The position numbers and the translations under genes are program-made. A stretch of DNA of 64,000 nucleotides, taken from NCBI GenBank assembly GCA_019614645.1, contig JABWDB010000005.1, forward strand, positions 11,068,001 through 11,132,000, read 5' to 3'. A model generated the notes under the pieces. It ran no database searches and was not told the DNA's origin. It was given only the letters and a program-made list of their open reading frames with translations. Position 1 is the first letter of the stretch. Every line of letters begins with the position of its first letter. The DNA comes from Stratiolaelaps scimitus (Eukaryota > Arthropoda > Arachnida > Mesostigmata > Laelapidae). Positions 45,601 to 58,155 of the stretch are shown one piece after another.

Positions 45601-47089
45601 TCGTGTCCACTCCAGCGACGACCAGTCCCCTGCTGAACTGGCAGCCGAGCGCGTCATGCGTCGGCTTGGGGCTCGTTTCCGTCGTGACTACCTGTCCCCC
45701 GCGCCCCGGTATCTAGCACGTATTTGTTGATTGCGATGTTACGATCTGGTGAGGCGTTCGTTTTTCACCTAGGCATATATTGCGGAAAGATGGGCGCATC
45801 ACTCAACGTATTTTTTTCAAGTAATTTTTGCATTAATTCTATGATTAGTACTACTATTATTATTGTTCATTCAGAAATGCAATCGCAAACAGAGTACATT
45901 ACGGAGAAATCGCTCTTACACCGAACCGTCTCAACCGCTCACTGGCTGTAACTTGTTCTCAAGCTGCCAGATAAATGCTGCACGATCCGTTCGAGTCGTT
46001 GCATAACATAATATGTAGATAGCGTCTATATGCAGATTGACTATAACACCATGTAGTCGGTATCAGGAGCAGCTATTGTTAAAAGGACCCATCTTAGATC
46101 CCAAATAAGTGGTGATATGATTCGCCGTGAGGGTTAGTTGCCATCTCGAGTCAGCCCTGCATAAGACGATGATAACGCTGGTAGCATTTTACATCACAAA
46201 GATATTAAAAAAAAAACAACAACACCGCAAAGATCTCAAAGTTGGGGAACTTCTTCTGCATTTTCTCCTCATCTTCGTCTCGAAGTTTCTGTCTTCTCAG
46301 AATTTTATTCAAAAATGTACGTGTGTGTGTTGTTTCCAACGACGGGTAAATGACGGGTAGTGATTTCGAGGCTTCTATTTGCCATCAAACGAAATAGCAC
46401 GTGCAATGGCCAAAATAGTGGCGTTCCCCGCTGATAATTAAGATAAATAAGATCCATTTGGTGGTGGAAAGGCGAAACAAAAATTTCCTTGGTTTAATTG
46501 CTTTCCTTCGCGTCAGAGTGAAGATGCGATGGATGGACACGTTTTGCAGAATGTGTCCCTTCTCTTGACGATCTATCCAACGATTCCCCAGAGGGAAAAG
46601 TATCAACAATGCGAAAAGCGCCATTGATTGCTGCTGTCGCCTTACGACGTCTGACTCAACGTTTATTGAGGCTCTCACAACGCCGGGCGAGGGAGCTTCG
46701 TTGGTGCGGACGAAGCCGGCTAGATTCGACCGAAAAATTACGTCGTTGACTATGAAAGCGAGACGACTGAAAGTCCGTGTGATGAGATGGAAATTACGGC
46801 CAGATAACAATGTCCTATAATGTAGGAGAAAACACCATTTGTGCATAATCACTGCTATACGGAGTTCGTGCGTGAAATATATCATGACAAATAATATTAC
46901 CTATATAGCAATAGGAATGAACACAAAAATCGAATTTAATTTAAATTTTTTGTAATAATTTAATCTGTTACGGAGACTGCAAAGGGTTCATATTTTGAAG
47001 CAACTATGAACGTGCCTGAACAACATATTTCGTAATTCATATGAGGTAACAGAGAGGTAATTTTGCAAAGGAGGTAGTCCCCTTGAGCT
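42631..47089. other. Long stretch with no supported gene
   Basis: A TC run lies at 42708-42722 and a perfect 9-bp hairpin at 43386-43407. Long frames at 44.8-45.3 kb and 46.4-46.9 kb are open on one or both strands but lack splice borders and motifs. Composition becomes AT-rich towards 47 kb. No RNA gene was seen. Confidence 0.45.
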
Positions 47090-47205
47090 AAATTGGGCAA
47101 GGTACCCAGAACGGAGATTGCATTTCCCCTCTGCGCGTCCAATGATAATTAGGCGTCGACGAGCGAATGAATGATCCTGAACCTTCGTTCCCCGTTGAGG
47201 TTTCA
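47090..47205 (-). mobile_element. Decayed relative of the LINE-like element
   Basis: On the minus strand one frame reads TSTGNEGSGSFI and, after a shift of frame, AQRGNAISVLGTLP. These parallel RATGDKRAGSFL and VQRGNAIAFLGTL at 40406-40543. The DNA alignment has many substitutions and small indels. No intact reading frame or shared 3' tail remains. Confidence 0.4.
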
Positions 47206-48845
47206 AGTCTTTGACAGACTCCTTCCAATGGGTCGTCTGTGTCGGGGCCGAGCCAGCCTGAGGATTTGAAGATAAAAGGACTTCGCAGGTGACTAAAATG
47301 GAGGGGTAGGGTAGGCATAGATATTGTCTATACACGGGAAGAAGAGAGGGTTTACAGTTGGGTAAGATCTACGTCTTATGACAAAATATTTACAGTTTAC
47401 AAAAGGTTTACGGTTTCGATGTCCTCTGCACAATGTCTTTTTTGAGCCGTTGCAAATACATTTGTTCAGACTTGACACATTTTGTGAACCGACGGAGTTT
47501 CCACAGTTCCACAGCATGTAGCTATGTGTGATTACTGCACAACAGTTCATGTGAGTACAATTATCATATTCATTTTGCATCGCCGCAGATCCGCATATCG
47601 ACACACGCACACACGCACACATAGGCTAACTGTATCTGTCAAAAAGCTGATTACAGTCGACTTGAAAATTGCCATTAAAACTTTTAGCGAACACGCGGTA
47701 TGTGCCAACGCTTCGCCCCGAGGCATAACGGCCTCGTAAGAACTCGTAGGTTTCATTCTGTGGTTGTAGTAGTAGTACTATAGTAATGGAGGAAAGTGCA
47801 GTACCAGGAATATAAATATAACAGCGATAGCTGTCGCAGAAACAGCAGACGCGACTCTGCAACACACGCGATTCGACCCTGTTTATATGAATGACCTACC
47901 TACAGCAGAGGCAGATAATACCCGTGTTTGTTTGTGTGTGTCTGTGTGTGTGTGTGTGTGTAAATGAAGCAGATAAATAAAATCGTAAGTGCCGCTTATG
48001 CACAGTGGAGTACGACAGAAACAACTGCTATAACTATCGTATCAACAACAGCAGCAGCGTCAACAACAACAACGACACCCGAAGCACTCCGTGACAATTG
48101 GCGTTGCTGGCGTTTACGCAAGACCCCAGTCGACGCTCGTCATCAGCACGACGGCACAGCATAGCTGTATCAGCAGCTACTGACTGAAACGCTTAGTCCT
48201 CAACTCAATCCCCATCTGCTCCGGTCGCCATGCACACACAGGGTTGCTGCTGCTGCTGCTGCCGCGATGCGGACTGCGACGGTATTGCAGTTCATCGCCT
48301 TGTATTGCATCGCGACGTTGAACGTGAGCTTATGGGTAAAAGTTTACGTTTGTACGAGGACTCGTCCATGTATGTGTCGTTGTGCCGCGTGCGTTCCGTT
48401 ACCATTGGCCACCCTCGAGTTCTTCGCAAACCAATCGGACGACCGTTCGCTGCCGGTCGCCGCGCGAACGGTTGCAGCGAGACTGAATAATTGCGGCATA
48501 AAATATTCTAGAAGAAAGAGGCGAATCTTCTTCGTCGCTGGTGTCCACGACGGCAGCAGCCGAAGCAACCACCACCACCATCACGACTGCGATCACCAGC
48601 AACTATCCCATACTTAGTCCGAAGACCGTTAAATAAGGCGAGACATGGGGCTGCAACAGCAGCAAGATATACACACCAATGAACAGGATGGTGTCGGCCG
48701 CGATGGCAGTGACACCATTTTCCACACGGTCAGCGGCTAGTTGCTCTTGTCTCTCTTTTCTGGATGACACTTGTCTAACGTGAGGCAGGTACCGCTCGCA
48801 GCGAGGAGAACTGAAACGATACGGTGCTCCGCAACTACAGGTATA

Positions 48846-48884
<39 letters not shown>

Positions 48885-51773
48885 TTGTCATATTATTCCA
48901 GCTGGTGGGACTTACGTTGAGCGGGACTGGTTCACCCGCCTGCTGGCGGTACAGCAGTATACACTCAACAGCGTCATGCCACCGTTGCAGCGAAATTAGC
49001 GGTAAACTACTGATTACTGCTGGTGCGTAGGCCAACACTGGCCGGCGACATCGTACGAGAGCTGTTCCGGCCAAACGGCGAATCCTGTATTGCTTCGCGG
49101 CTGTTTGAAGAAGCTTGTTTGTCGTCGTAATAGCGGCGGCAGTGATTATTTCGCTGGATAGCCCCCCGTGCGCCCCAGACGATCTTTGGAACACATCCCG
49201 ATGTACGCTGCTGCTGCTGTTGCTGCTGCTGCTACTGCCGCAGATGCTACAAGAATCTCAGCTGGGTTGTTGCAACGCGGTCGGGTCGGGTCGCTGCTCG
49301 TCGTCTCTGATCATCGCGTGGGGCTGGTGTTGATGGCAGAGGCTCACGTTGAACGTTCGCTACGTAGTAGCGACTAGTAGTAGTGGTTGTACTGCTATTG
49401 CAATACAATACAGAGGCGGTGTGTGATTTTAGACGGTGATGATGATGATGCGTTATGATGCCACGAGCCCTCACGATCTAACGAACAGCAATGACAGACC
49501 GTCGAGCGGCTGGCTGGCTGCCGTTGATGTCACCGGCTACCGTTAGATTCTTGCGCTGGTTGGAACACAGAGCCGCCAGCAGCAACAACAACAACCACTT
49601 TTGCTGGAGCCAATGTTACCGCTGTGTTGATGGCGGTGGTGGTATTGTTTAGCGGTGGACAACTACTTGGAGCACCACTCCGCATCTAAGCCACTTGATC
49701 ATGGAGCTCCTCACTCGTTGCTTACTCCTTCGGTCGCTCGGTTGGTCCCCCCCCCCATCCACGGCATTATTATTATTATTATTGTCTGGCTACTTCGAAA
49801 GTCTAATTGTCTAAAGTTGTTTATTAGGTGGAGAGGGAAGCACGGCAGGTACGGCGTGATCTGGTGAACAGCGCAGCCAAGCGGCAGCGGCCAGTCGAAT
49901 GAAATCTAATCAGATGACCACCGACTGGCGTTATGCTGGGGCGCATCGCGCCCCTCTGACCCCTTGAGCTGCGTTCGCAATGGCTGCGACCCCAGACACT
50001 ACTTCTACTGCTACCATTACTTTTTACTCAGCTGCTGCTGCTGCTCACCTCGGCTTGCTTCGTGGCAAGGTATTGTCGGACGCAATGGTATCCGGCTCAT
50101 CGGGCGCTTGACCTGCCGCACGGTCTATGGCCGATACATGGCCGAAACGTAGTCATCGTCGTTGTTTTCTTCCCTGTTTTCGCTATTAGCGACAATTCGT
50201 ATTAGCCTGCGACAACGGACGGCCGCTGAGAGAGAGAGGCTGATAGGCGAAGCTCTGCCAGCTGCGGGACGCAACTGACAGTTGGAGCGATTAAGGAGAA
50301 TTACTGGACAGGCTATCTGCCGATGTGCGGGCTCATCGTTTCAGGACGGTGGCGCCAACCGTACGGGAGACCGACAGGACCCAGGTTCGGTTCTGTTGAG
50401 TTGCCGCTGCAGGTAGAGAACTGCCAGAGCACATGAACTGCTGTTAATCATAATAACTAGAATGAGACGTTATGAAGAAATATAGCTAACCCACGACAGC
50501 TCGCAAAGAGTTCTCACACTTGAGCAACATGGTGAACTTACCATTGCATTGATTCCAAATCACTGAATCACTGTCAATAACTCTCAACGTAGCCGAAAAC
50601 ATTTACAATTGCTCTACAAGTCATTTCTACATTGTCGAATCGAAGGACTTGTTGATTATCTTTTCAAATTCGCACAAAGATAAAAAAAAAAGAACAGTAG
50701 ATTAAATTACACTTTTGGTCGATTGGTCAACTTACAAACCAAAAGACAATGCCAAACCAACCGCACGCACCCCGACATCACCGCGTATTTCGTCCAGTTT
50801 ATTTCTATGATACAGCTCATGCTCTATCGAAGAATTATCTAACCGGCTGTCTGTCACCGCTTAAAAGTATGCTTTCGTTCCTCAACCGAAGAAACCAAGC
50901 TGGTTCCTCTTGCGGCTCGCATTCGATATAATTGCCCTGCAACGTAGCTTGTAATAATAATAATAATATCTCATAATGTATATATATATATATGATAATT
51001 ACCCCGACAAGGCTTTATGATTATTTCTTCTTCGCTGCGTGAGCGATTATGATTGGAAGTAAAAGAGAGGCAAGCGGGATGTTGGTGGGGTGTAGCTATT
51101 CATAACATGACCAGTGGTCACTCCGGCAGTCATTGGCATGAAACCCAGCAAGCAGACTGTGCTTTATGGACCCCGAGAGACAGAACAGACCAACTTGTGA
51201 AAAAACGATGAAGAACAACCGGCTTCAGCTGGATGCAGGGAGACAGGTCTGCTACCGGAGCAAAAAAGGGGCGGAGATTATGACATATTAATATTAGATC
51301 TGATTATGGTTTCACTCTGGTGGCGCTACCCGACACCGATGATGGTGGTGGTGGTGATGTCTATGTTCGAACTGAGTGGACGAAGTAAACAGAAGATTTG
51401 CTGATGAAGCCGGACAGCCATAAGGGCATATACTGGAATATCGTACCCGATAGGCTTGTTTCAGGGGCATGTTCAGAACAGGGGTACTCCCGAGACGATT
51501 GCAAGCATTTTGTCGAATAAGGCTGCAATGATCCTTTAGGCGAAGGGTTGCTGGCAAGATTGTCTCTGAAGGCCACAGTTGACAGCTGGTTGGCATTTTT
51601 AGCAAAAACAAAAACAAGAAAAATAGTGCTCTGTGCCCCTATGATGAAAAATCCTCGTCCTCAATATGCTCTGCCTATCTAGCCATGCACTGCTTGGAGC
51701 TTCTCAGCCACCGCGAACCTAGACGGGGCTAGCCCGACTTGCTACGATAAATACGTTGAAAGAAACCCACTGA
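47206..51773. other. Mostly non-coding with microsatellites
   Basis: It holds (GT)n at about 47933-47961, (CTG)n at about 48243-48261, (TA)n at 48849-48883, more CTG runs at about 49208-49238 and a C9 run near 49748. A tRNA-like B-box (GGTTCGGTTCTG) lies near 50393 but without a foldable tRNA. AT-rich DNA fills 50.4-51.0 kb. No gene is supported. Confidence 0.45.
48849..48883. repeat. (TA)n microsatellite
   Basis: About 35 bases of alternating TA. Confidence 0.95.
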
Positions 51774-51917
51774 GCCAAACGTGTGGCGGAATCGAGTGCT
51801 GCCGTAAACGTTCAAAGATTCGACGTTTTCTCGAGATTACAAGCGTACTTCATTAGAGGAAAATACCAAGTGAGAGTGCACATGAGAGGCCAACGACGCA
51901 ACTTCGTTAGCATGTAA
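51774..51917 (+). CDS. Short coding-like frame, possible terminal exon
   Basis: Immediately after TGAG the frame reads AKRVAESSAAVNVQRFDVFS, RLQAYFIRGKYQVRVHMRGQ and RRNFVSM to TAA at 51915-51917. Composition is basic with regularly spaced aromatic residues and codon use is regular. No good pyrimidine tract precedes the possible AG acceptor at 51772-51773, and the minus strand is open too. A 47-codon run is short enough to be chance. Confidence 0.2.
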   Translation, partial: AKRVAESSAAVNVQRFDVFSRLQAYFIRGKYQVRVHMRGQRRNFVSM

Positions 51918-51930
51918 CCCGCACCCACAC

Positions 51931-52275
51931 ATGCACTCCCTTCATCAAAGACACAATCAGTTGCTCGAACGCTCACGCTCATTTTTTCCCCTTGACCAAC
52001 TAGTGGTAAGTGAATCGCCCCACGAGTTACCTGCTCAATTGGGGACGGCACACTCACCCGACGAACTCACCCTATACACAACTACTTATATGTTCCACTC
52101 GGTAATAGTATTATTATATTGTATATGCGCTCAACACCAACCACTCGACGAGGCCAGGACGAGTTCATGCCATCTGATAGCAGTTGTAGTTGTCATCCCG
52201 TTATACAGCCTATGCTGCGTTCGACAGTCGTCACTGACTCGTCGGCTGCTGCTGCTATCACCATTGTTACTCTGA
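51931..52275 (+). CDS. 114-codon ATG ORF with a hydrophobic segment
   Basis: A real ATG at 51931 begins MHSLHQRHNQLLERSRSFFP and continues through SESPHELPAQLGTAHSPDEL, a hydrophobic stretch (FHSVIVLLYCICA), and a Leu-rich end over a CTG-rich repeat. An internal CTAGTG|GTAAGT at about 52004 is a near-perfect donor, so the first 25 codons could instead be an exon. The function is unknown. Confidence 0.2.
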   Translation: MHSLHQRHNQLLERSRSFFPLDQLVVSESPHELPAQLGTAHSPDELTLYTTTYMFHSVIVLLYCICAQHQPLDEARTSSCHLIAVVVVIPLYSLCCVRQSSLTRRLLLLSPLLL

Positions 52276-54529
52276 GTACTCGTATTGTAATCAGCGGCAG
52301 CAAATCTCGATATCTTCGTAGCCGATTCGTATGAACGATCATTTAGTAAATGTTCGCGAACTTTTTGCTTCCGTGCGCCCTTCCACTTCTGTCTGCGCCC
52401 TACCCATGTCTCCCGTATCGGTCGACAGGTACCGGGCAATCTATGGGTATGTGCGTGTGTGTGTGTGTGTATGCCGGATTGCAGAGACACGACGGATGGC
52501 CCGCGCGATGTTCGACGATCGCGATGGCCTACTGCTGCAGCTACTGATGACCATTCGGAGGCTATCCGCCTCGTCTGCGCGCTCATATGCCACTCCAGAT
52601 CTGACCGTTTTCGGATCGGATGAGTTTGCGCCGACGGTGGCGGCCGTGATGGCCGTGGCGATCTCGATGAGCATGTAGTGAACATGTATGTCCGTGTGGC
52701 TTTGCCAGTCCCGCTGTCTCTATCTGTATCTCTCTACGAGTCTCGGTCTGTATAAATGTATGTATGTTTCTCCGGCTTTGTGTGCCCCTCTCTCTCTCTC
52801 CCGATCTCTCGCGCTCTCTGGGTGTGTGTGTGTGTGTATATATGCCAGCGAATGACATTGGCTCGCGTCTGATGTAATGAGGATGCTTAGACAGGCGTAG
52901 TCCCCGATGAACTATTTCATTCAACGTGGAGATCATCCTGACCCCCGAGCCACGGACGAGCCATCGCCCGGCTAGGGGGCGTGTGGGGGGTCGGGGCGTT
53001 AGTTGTCGCGGTGCCCATCAATGACTGAACACTCGCAACTTGCCGCTTGTTCTACCAGTTTGGCCAGCAGCGCTCGTCGTAGTCGTGTGTAGCTTGGAAC
53101 GTATTACAGGTCCTGTAGTTCACGGCGATACCGAGCACCAAAACGGCCCTTGCTACTAATGTGAAAATTGTTGGCTCGCCGTTATCGTCATCATCATCAT
53201 CGCCGTACCATCAGCAGCATCCTCGTCGCGGAGGAGTTGCGTTCCTTTGTGTCCAACAACGACGCGCTGTTTGGCAACCGATGTTGACGTTGGGTACACC
53301 CTGGTGGTTGTAGGTCTAGGGAGGCGTACAATGTGGTAGCACTACGTACTCTCGCTGCCGAGACGGGCCTGCCCGTGGCTGGTAACATTCATCTATCTAT
53401 AAGGTCGACAGACTGCGGGCCCGCCCTCACCGTTCGAATATGGGGGAATACCCGAATTGAGCTCGGCTTGAGGACAATTACAAATAGCGAAACAGGCGGC
53501 CTGCTGATGAAAACTACTCGATGGGGGTCGCTATCGATGAGGGCTCAGCCATTAGGCAGCTCCGTGAGCACCGTACGCTTGACCAATCCGTTGGTGCTGA
53601 AGCGATCGCGGCCAGTCTGGGGGGAGGTATGCGTGCAGCGTTGAATGCGCAGTAAAGGGGCCCAAGGGGTCCGTTCGTGCGGTCCGGGGAGCCGTACGAC
53701 AACGGAAGGGATGATAGGCAGGAACAGCCATGCCCCACGACCCTATGAATCACGTGGGGTGGCAACGACCAGTTGGGACTACTACGGGTTGACGACCAAG
53801 TGAATGGACCAACCACGCGTCCGCCCGCTACACGGTCAACGCTTCGCTCGATTGCCGGGGAGGCAACGCCATCGAACTGGTAGCGGCGGCACGATTTAAG
53901 TGCGCAGCAAATCCCCTTCTTCAAACGGCCTTCGACAGCGATGTGACCGGTGCGGTCGATTCCGATGGGTCTGGTAATAAGGGCACCCTTACTATGCTGG
54001 CACTTGCACTGTGTGTGTGTATATCCCATGAGTTCTAATGTGATTGTTTGGAAATGTTAACGGTAACTGAGAAAGTCATATTTGAATGACTTAGTATATA
54101 TGGCGGCTGAAACTCGGGAAGAGATAGATAAACTCTCAACAGAAGATGGTCCTTGCAGGTGATGTCTGTACGTTTGAAGCAAATTTCTTGCTCTAAAAAA
54201 AATTTATATGCGGCGGCATAGACGACCACGTATGTGTTTACGTAAACGAAAATTGTCGTTCTTTGAAATTCTTTTTTGTTTTAGTAACATACTCTTAATT
54301 TTATATAGTTGCTGGGTAGATGCAATACTAGGCAACTCACCAAATGGTTGCGTAATATCGAGTTATTCTTGCGGGGCGATCTCGAAGAATGATTTGGCCC
54401 TAAACAACATATACACTTACAACCTCATTCTATCCTAGACATGCTCTATGTATGTGGCTCAGAGGGCTCAACCCAGCGCCCTATGAGTCACTATCCAGCT
54501 GACGGAGACATCACGGTATTTCTCTCCTA
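52276..54529. other. Non-coding stretch with CT and GT repeats
   Basis: (GT)n lies at about 52452-52470, (CT)n at 52787-52803 and (GT)n at 52820-52838. Overlapping frames at 53.3-54.0 kb are open on both strands with no preference. The small frame 54208-54438 has an ATG and a hydrophobic segment (FFEILFCFSNILLILYSCWV) but lies in T-rich DNA. Confidence 0.4.
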
Positions 54530-54534
54530 AATAA

Positions 54535-55156
54535 AGCAAATTGAAAAAAATCCCGACAAAAGAACGACCGTTAAGACCTGCTGCAGAGCATCTTCCACAA
54601 CAATATACGTATACAGTTGCAAACTTCAATTCAGACAATCGAACCCAACGAAGTTCGCGTGAAAATCAAATATTTCTAGAACCTTTGCAAGAAGGAACCA
54701 AATTTGATTTTACGGACAGCCGGCGAGTGTCGGTTACTCCACCGATGGTGGCAGTCACGTCTAATCTGACTTCGTAGTTAAGCTAGCATTCAGCTAATCA
54801 GTGACCGAAAGAACGCTACCGAAGGAAGAGTGGTGGAATTACCTTTCGAAAAAAAACACGTCTCCAACGATAACTACGTACGGTCGCAACGACCCCACTG
54901 TAAAGCAGCAGAAATCTGTGTATCTATCACCGCGTACCGGGAAAATAATTTGTCAGCGTTAATCACCGTAATGAAGGAACCGGCAACAGTAAGCAGTGAA
55001 CCTTCAGGAGATGCGGAGACCCATGGATGCGTCGTCGCTGACAGAACACAATGTGAAATTACGTTGAAGTCCACCAAGTTGGTTGATTTCGAGATAATTA
55101 TAATTGATGGCATGATTGGCCAAGATTATTCCGAAAATGATAATACTGCAAAATAA
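54535..55156 (+). CDS. Two adjacent coding-like frames ending at poly(A) signals
   Basis: Frame A (54535-54777) reads KLKKIPTKERPLRPAAEHLP, QQYTYTVANFNSDNRTQRSS and NQIFLEPLQEGTKFDFTDSR, and stops at TAG. Frame B (54782-55156), in another phase, reads ISDRKNATEGRVVELPFEKK, ITAYRENNLSALITVMKEPA and IIIIDGMIGQDYSENDNTAK to TAA. Both are rich in Lys, Glu, Asp and Asn and look protein-like rather than repetitive. AATAAA overlaps the final stop (55152-55157) and recurs at 55171-55176. There is no ATG at either start. It may be one decayed frameshifted gene, two exons, or a retrocopy. The family is unrecognised. Confidence 0.35.
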
Positions 55157-55176
55157 AAATAATGATTTGTAATAAA
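55152..55176 (+). terminator. Two AATAAA poly(A) signals
   Basis: AATAAA at 55152-55157 and 55171-55176 directly follow the coding-like frame ending at 55156. The surrounding DNA is AT-rich, so chance occurrence is possible. Confidence 0.35.
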
Positions 55177-56420
55177 ATTATGATAATGACATTATACTTA
55201 CTGCCGTAGGATGTGGACGCTTCGTTGTGTTCGTTTCTCTCGTAAATTCATGATGATGCTCAGATTGTCGACGAATTCTAGTAGAAATATTAATGGAATA
55301 AAGACATTTTCAACTCTTCGGTAGATACTACACAAATTATAATTAAACAGCACTCAGAATTATCTAGTACTCCTATTGTATACCGCTGTGAGAAGCGCTA
55401 AAAATAAGTTAATCGTTGACACGCTGTGTACATGTATGTGTATATAGACACTGTAGCTTACAGAGACAGGGGTCTAAGGGGGTAATTTATCCAAATTTAT
55501 TGAATTATCCGTACTGAATCATCGATTCAGCAATGGTTAGTAACCTCCTACGATAGTATAGTACAACTGCAACTGTTAGCTGTGATACGCTATAATCCAG
55601 CTTGATGATCTCTCCGGTGATTTTGCACACGCTGAGCTTTCGGCCTGATTTGGCTCCATCAAAAAATGCTAAGCGTCATCTAAGTGTGTATGCTCATATC
55701 CAAAACATCAGGTGACCAGCCTGATCTCCATATCAGTTCGCGGACATGTCTCTCTCTCGCTAGCTCGTCCCATGTGTCCAGTTGCAAAATTGAATGGACC
55801 TAGAGCGGACGCGGTGTCGACCGTTGCTTCGGGCCAGCAGCGGGTCGCAGATAACCCCCGTCGCAGGGCAGAAGCTGCTGCTGTTGCTGCTAAGGATACA
55901 CGGTATCTTCAACTCATTACCAATAGATTGAGGCGTATGAACCCCTGAAGCGAGATTGTATTGACAATCGAAGTCTTCATTATGCGTAAAGAGCTCGCTG
56001 CTAGATGGAGCAGACCGCTGCTGCTAGGCGTCGTATCGATTAGATTAGCAGGGACGACCTCAGTGAAGTCGAGGAAGTGAGGGCAAACTGATAAAAGGCA
56101 GAAGTTATCGTCTCTGCTTTGCGAATTGATGATTTCATCATCATTATTGGCCGGGCTTGATGGAGCCGGGAGCAACCGGCACCGGTCATATGTGATGCCC
56201 TCGAATGTGCTAAAACTTTCAATATCATCGCCATCTCTCATCAAGACCTCTGTACGTACGAATGAACGAATTAGCTGTTGACAACAACGTTTCGGTATTG
56301 ACTAACCGGAGGTGCGTTCGGTTAAACAGTTTTCGAAATTCTGACTCGACGTAGAATTGAGTCACTCATCAACGGTTGAGGAGAATATACCCGACTGGAA
56401 CAGTTTAGAAAACGACTAAC
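55177..56420. other. Non-coding stretch
   Basis: AT-rich to about 55560, then mixed. A 111-codon minus-strand frame at 55909-56244 has no supporting signals. No repeat or RNA gene was recognised. Confidence 0.5.
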
Positions 56421-56612
56421 ATGCCAGCAAACACCCTTTATATCAATGGCCAACATCTCCTCCGGGTGATCAGAGACGGTGGACAATTACAAAGAATTAT
56501 AATACAAGTAAGAGACTATAGACATTGGCAGATAATCTTAGACAGGCTACGCCGTTACATTGGGACGACGCATTTTGGCGAATTACTTCGCCTTCAGCGA
56601 ATCAGCATCTGA
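56421..56612 (+). CDS. 63-codon ORF, weak doublecortin-like character
   Basis: A true ATG opens MPANTLYINGQHLLRVIRDG, GQLQRIIIQVRDYRHWQIIL and DRLRRYIGTTHFGELLRLQ to TGA at 56610-56612. The order Leu-Tyr-x-Asn-Gly, a basic beta-like stretch, then an aromatic followed by hydrophobic-Leu-Asp-x-Leu with about 30 residues between resembles the first half of a doublecortin (DCX) domain. The full domain is longer, and the part after the helix does not fit. Possible internal splicing at CAA|GTAAGA would cut the match. This is a weak family suggestion, made by eye. Confidence 0.25.
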   Translation: MPANTLYINGQHLLRVIRDGGQLQRIIIQVRDYRHWQIILDRLRRYIGTTHFGELLRLQRISI

Positions 56613-58080
56613 TATTGTGCTGAAGTGATTCGCTGCCGCTGTTCGATACGCCGACTCCCATCACGGCGACAACGCACAAACAGTTTGGTCAGCAGTGTAC
56701 GCGCGCACGACCTCAAGCGTCCTCAATAACCGACACAAGGTTACACCTTTGGCGGCCATCACGGACCTAGCTAGCAACAATGGGCCACGTTCGATGGTAC
56801 GCTGACCACGAGATGGCGCTGCTGCCATATGGCGAGGTGATACGAGCTGACGATTCTAGTCACAAAGGATGAAATGAGACTAACCCGTCAAACGGGTGGA
56901 AACATCAGCTCGGTACGGTATCTGTGCGCAGCTCCTACGAACTAGCCTAGCAACACCAGCGATGTATTCGAATACAACTCAAGACGATAGTAGCGCCATC
57001 TCGTGATACGACTACAGTGGGATTTCTCTAGGTTGTGATCGTCGAACAACGACTTCACTGTCCAGACCCCAAAACCGGTGCTCCCAAATTAAGCTAATGC
57101 TCAAAAGGACCGATTCGGATATTAAATGGATATTAGCCAAAGGCATGACGAAGAAATTGACCGAAAAGCCTGTTCATGTCTAGCCATTGCGAGCGATATG
57201 GGTTTACCTTGTTTGTATTGTTGATGCGGCTGCGCAAATATGCCTGCCACCGCTTCTCATCAAACCACACACCATTGGGCAGAATCGACTATTAGACACT
57301 TACACTTCACTCGTGTACGAAGGTAAACTGCAGAAGGAAAACATTAGCCGGGTATACGTGACACACTACATAGTTCAGTGATGCGTCCGTAGATGCTGGA
57401 CGAGGACCGTACGAAGTGTATTCGCTTATATATACTCGTACAGTTCGGCAGGTAGGTATGCGATTTATGTAGAATGTATTATAAATAATACCATGACCAT
57501 ATGAAAACAGATTCGGTATATACAACAGTTCGAAAAATGAGTTCGACGACACTTCAGCAGCGAAAAAGATTTCAACGGACATAGCGTGGTTCGTTGCGAG
57601 AGCGTTTGTACTACTAATTGGAAAGGACTGAGAATAGGGACTATTGCATTGAATTGCAATTCGTCGGCCTTACCATTATCTCTCGGTTAGAGCTATAATC
57701 GATCGCGTTTAGTGACACTGAAATATTTGAAATTGGAGAGGATCTTCCGTACGGCGATGACGTCCATCTAGGATAAATAGTATAAAGGTCCCGCATACGA
57801 CTCAGCATTCGGCACTACTCACTACGTACGCTAGCGTTCCTTTGCCGAATGGGCAAATATCGTCCCATTCAATAAAGAAAAGTTTGATTTATTTATTGTG
57901 TAGAATAATTAATTAGGAAAGTTTGTATGGTGTATAATGAGGGGATCATCTATTTGTTCTTGTATACTTTCTGCCCTTGTAACTCGTATGTACTTCAGTT
58001 ATTCATAGGATTATCTGACCAGGATATTTGGTCAATGGAGCTGTCGGCAGAATACAATACGGTCGCGTTTGGATTCAGCG
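56613..58080. other. Non-coding stretch with a stem-loop
   Basis: CAGCGAATCA (56595-56604) and TGATTCGCTG (56626-56635) pair perfectly just across the preceding stop. AT-rich DNA follows from about 57.4 kb. No supported gene. Confidence 0.45.
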
Positions 58081-58136
58081 CGTTGTCTTGGACGACTAAG
58101 TCTTCAGCCCGCAGGTTCGAATCCCGTGACCTGGTG
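58081..58136 (+). repeat. tRNA-like B-box segment
   Basis: GGTTCGAATCC at 58114-58124 matches the Pol III B-box consensus exactly and sits in a T-arm-like context with four of five stem pairs. No acceptor stem could be paired and the A-box region is weak. It is therefore probably a tRNA-derived repeat or pseudogene rather than a working tRNA. It ends about 20 bases before the palindromic element at 58156. Confidence 0.35.
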
Positions 58137-58155
58137 ACATATCCCTATTGGAAAC

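Noticed and set aside
50393..50404. A third tRNA B-box-like string
   Set aside because: Only part of the consensus matches, and no arms could be folded around it.
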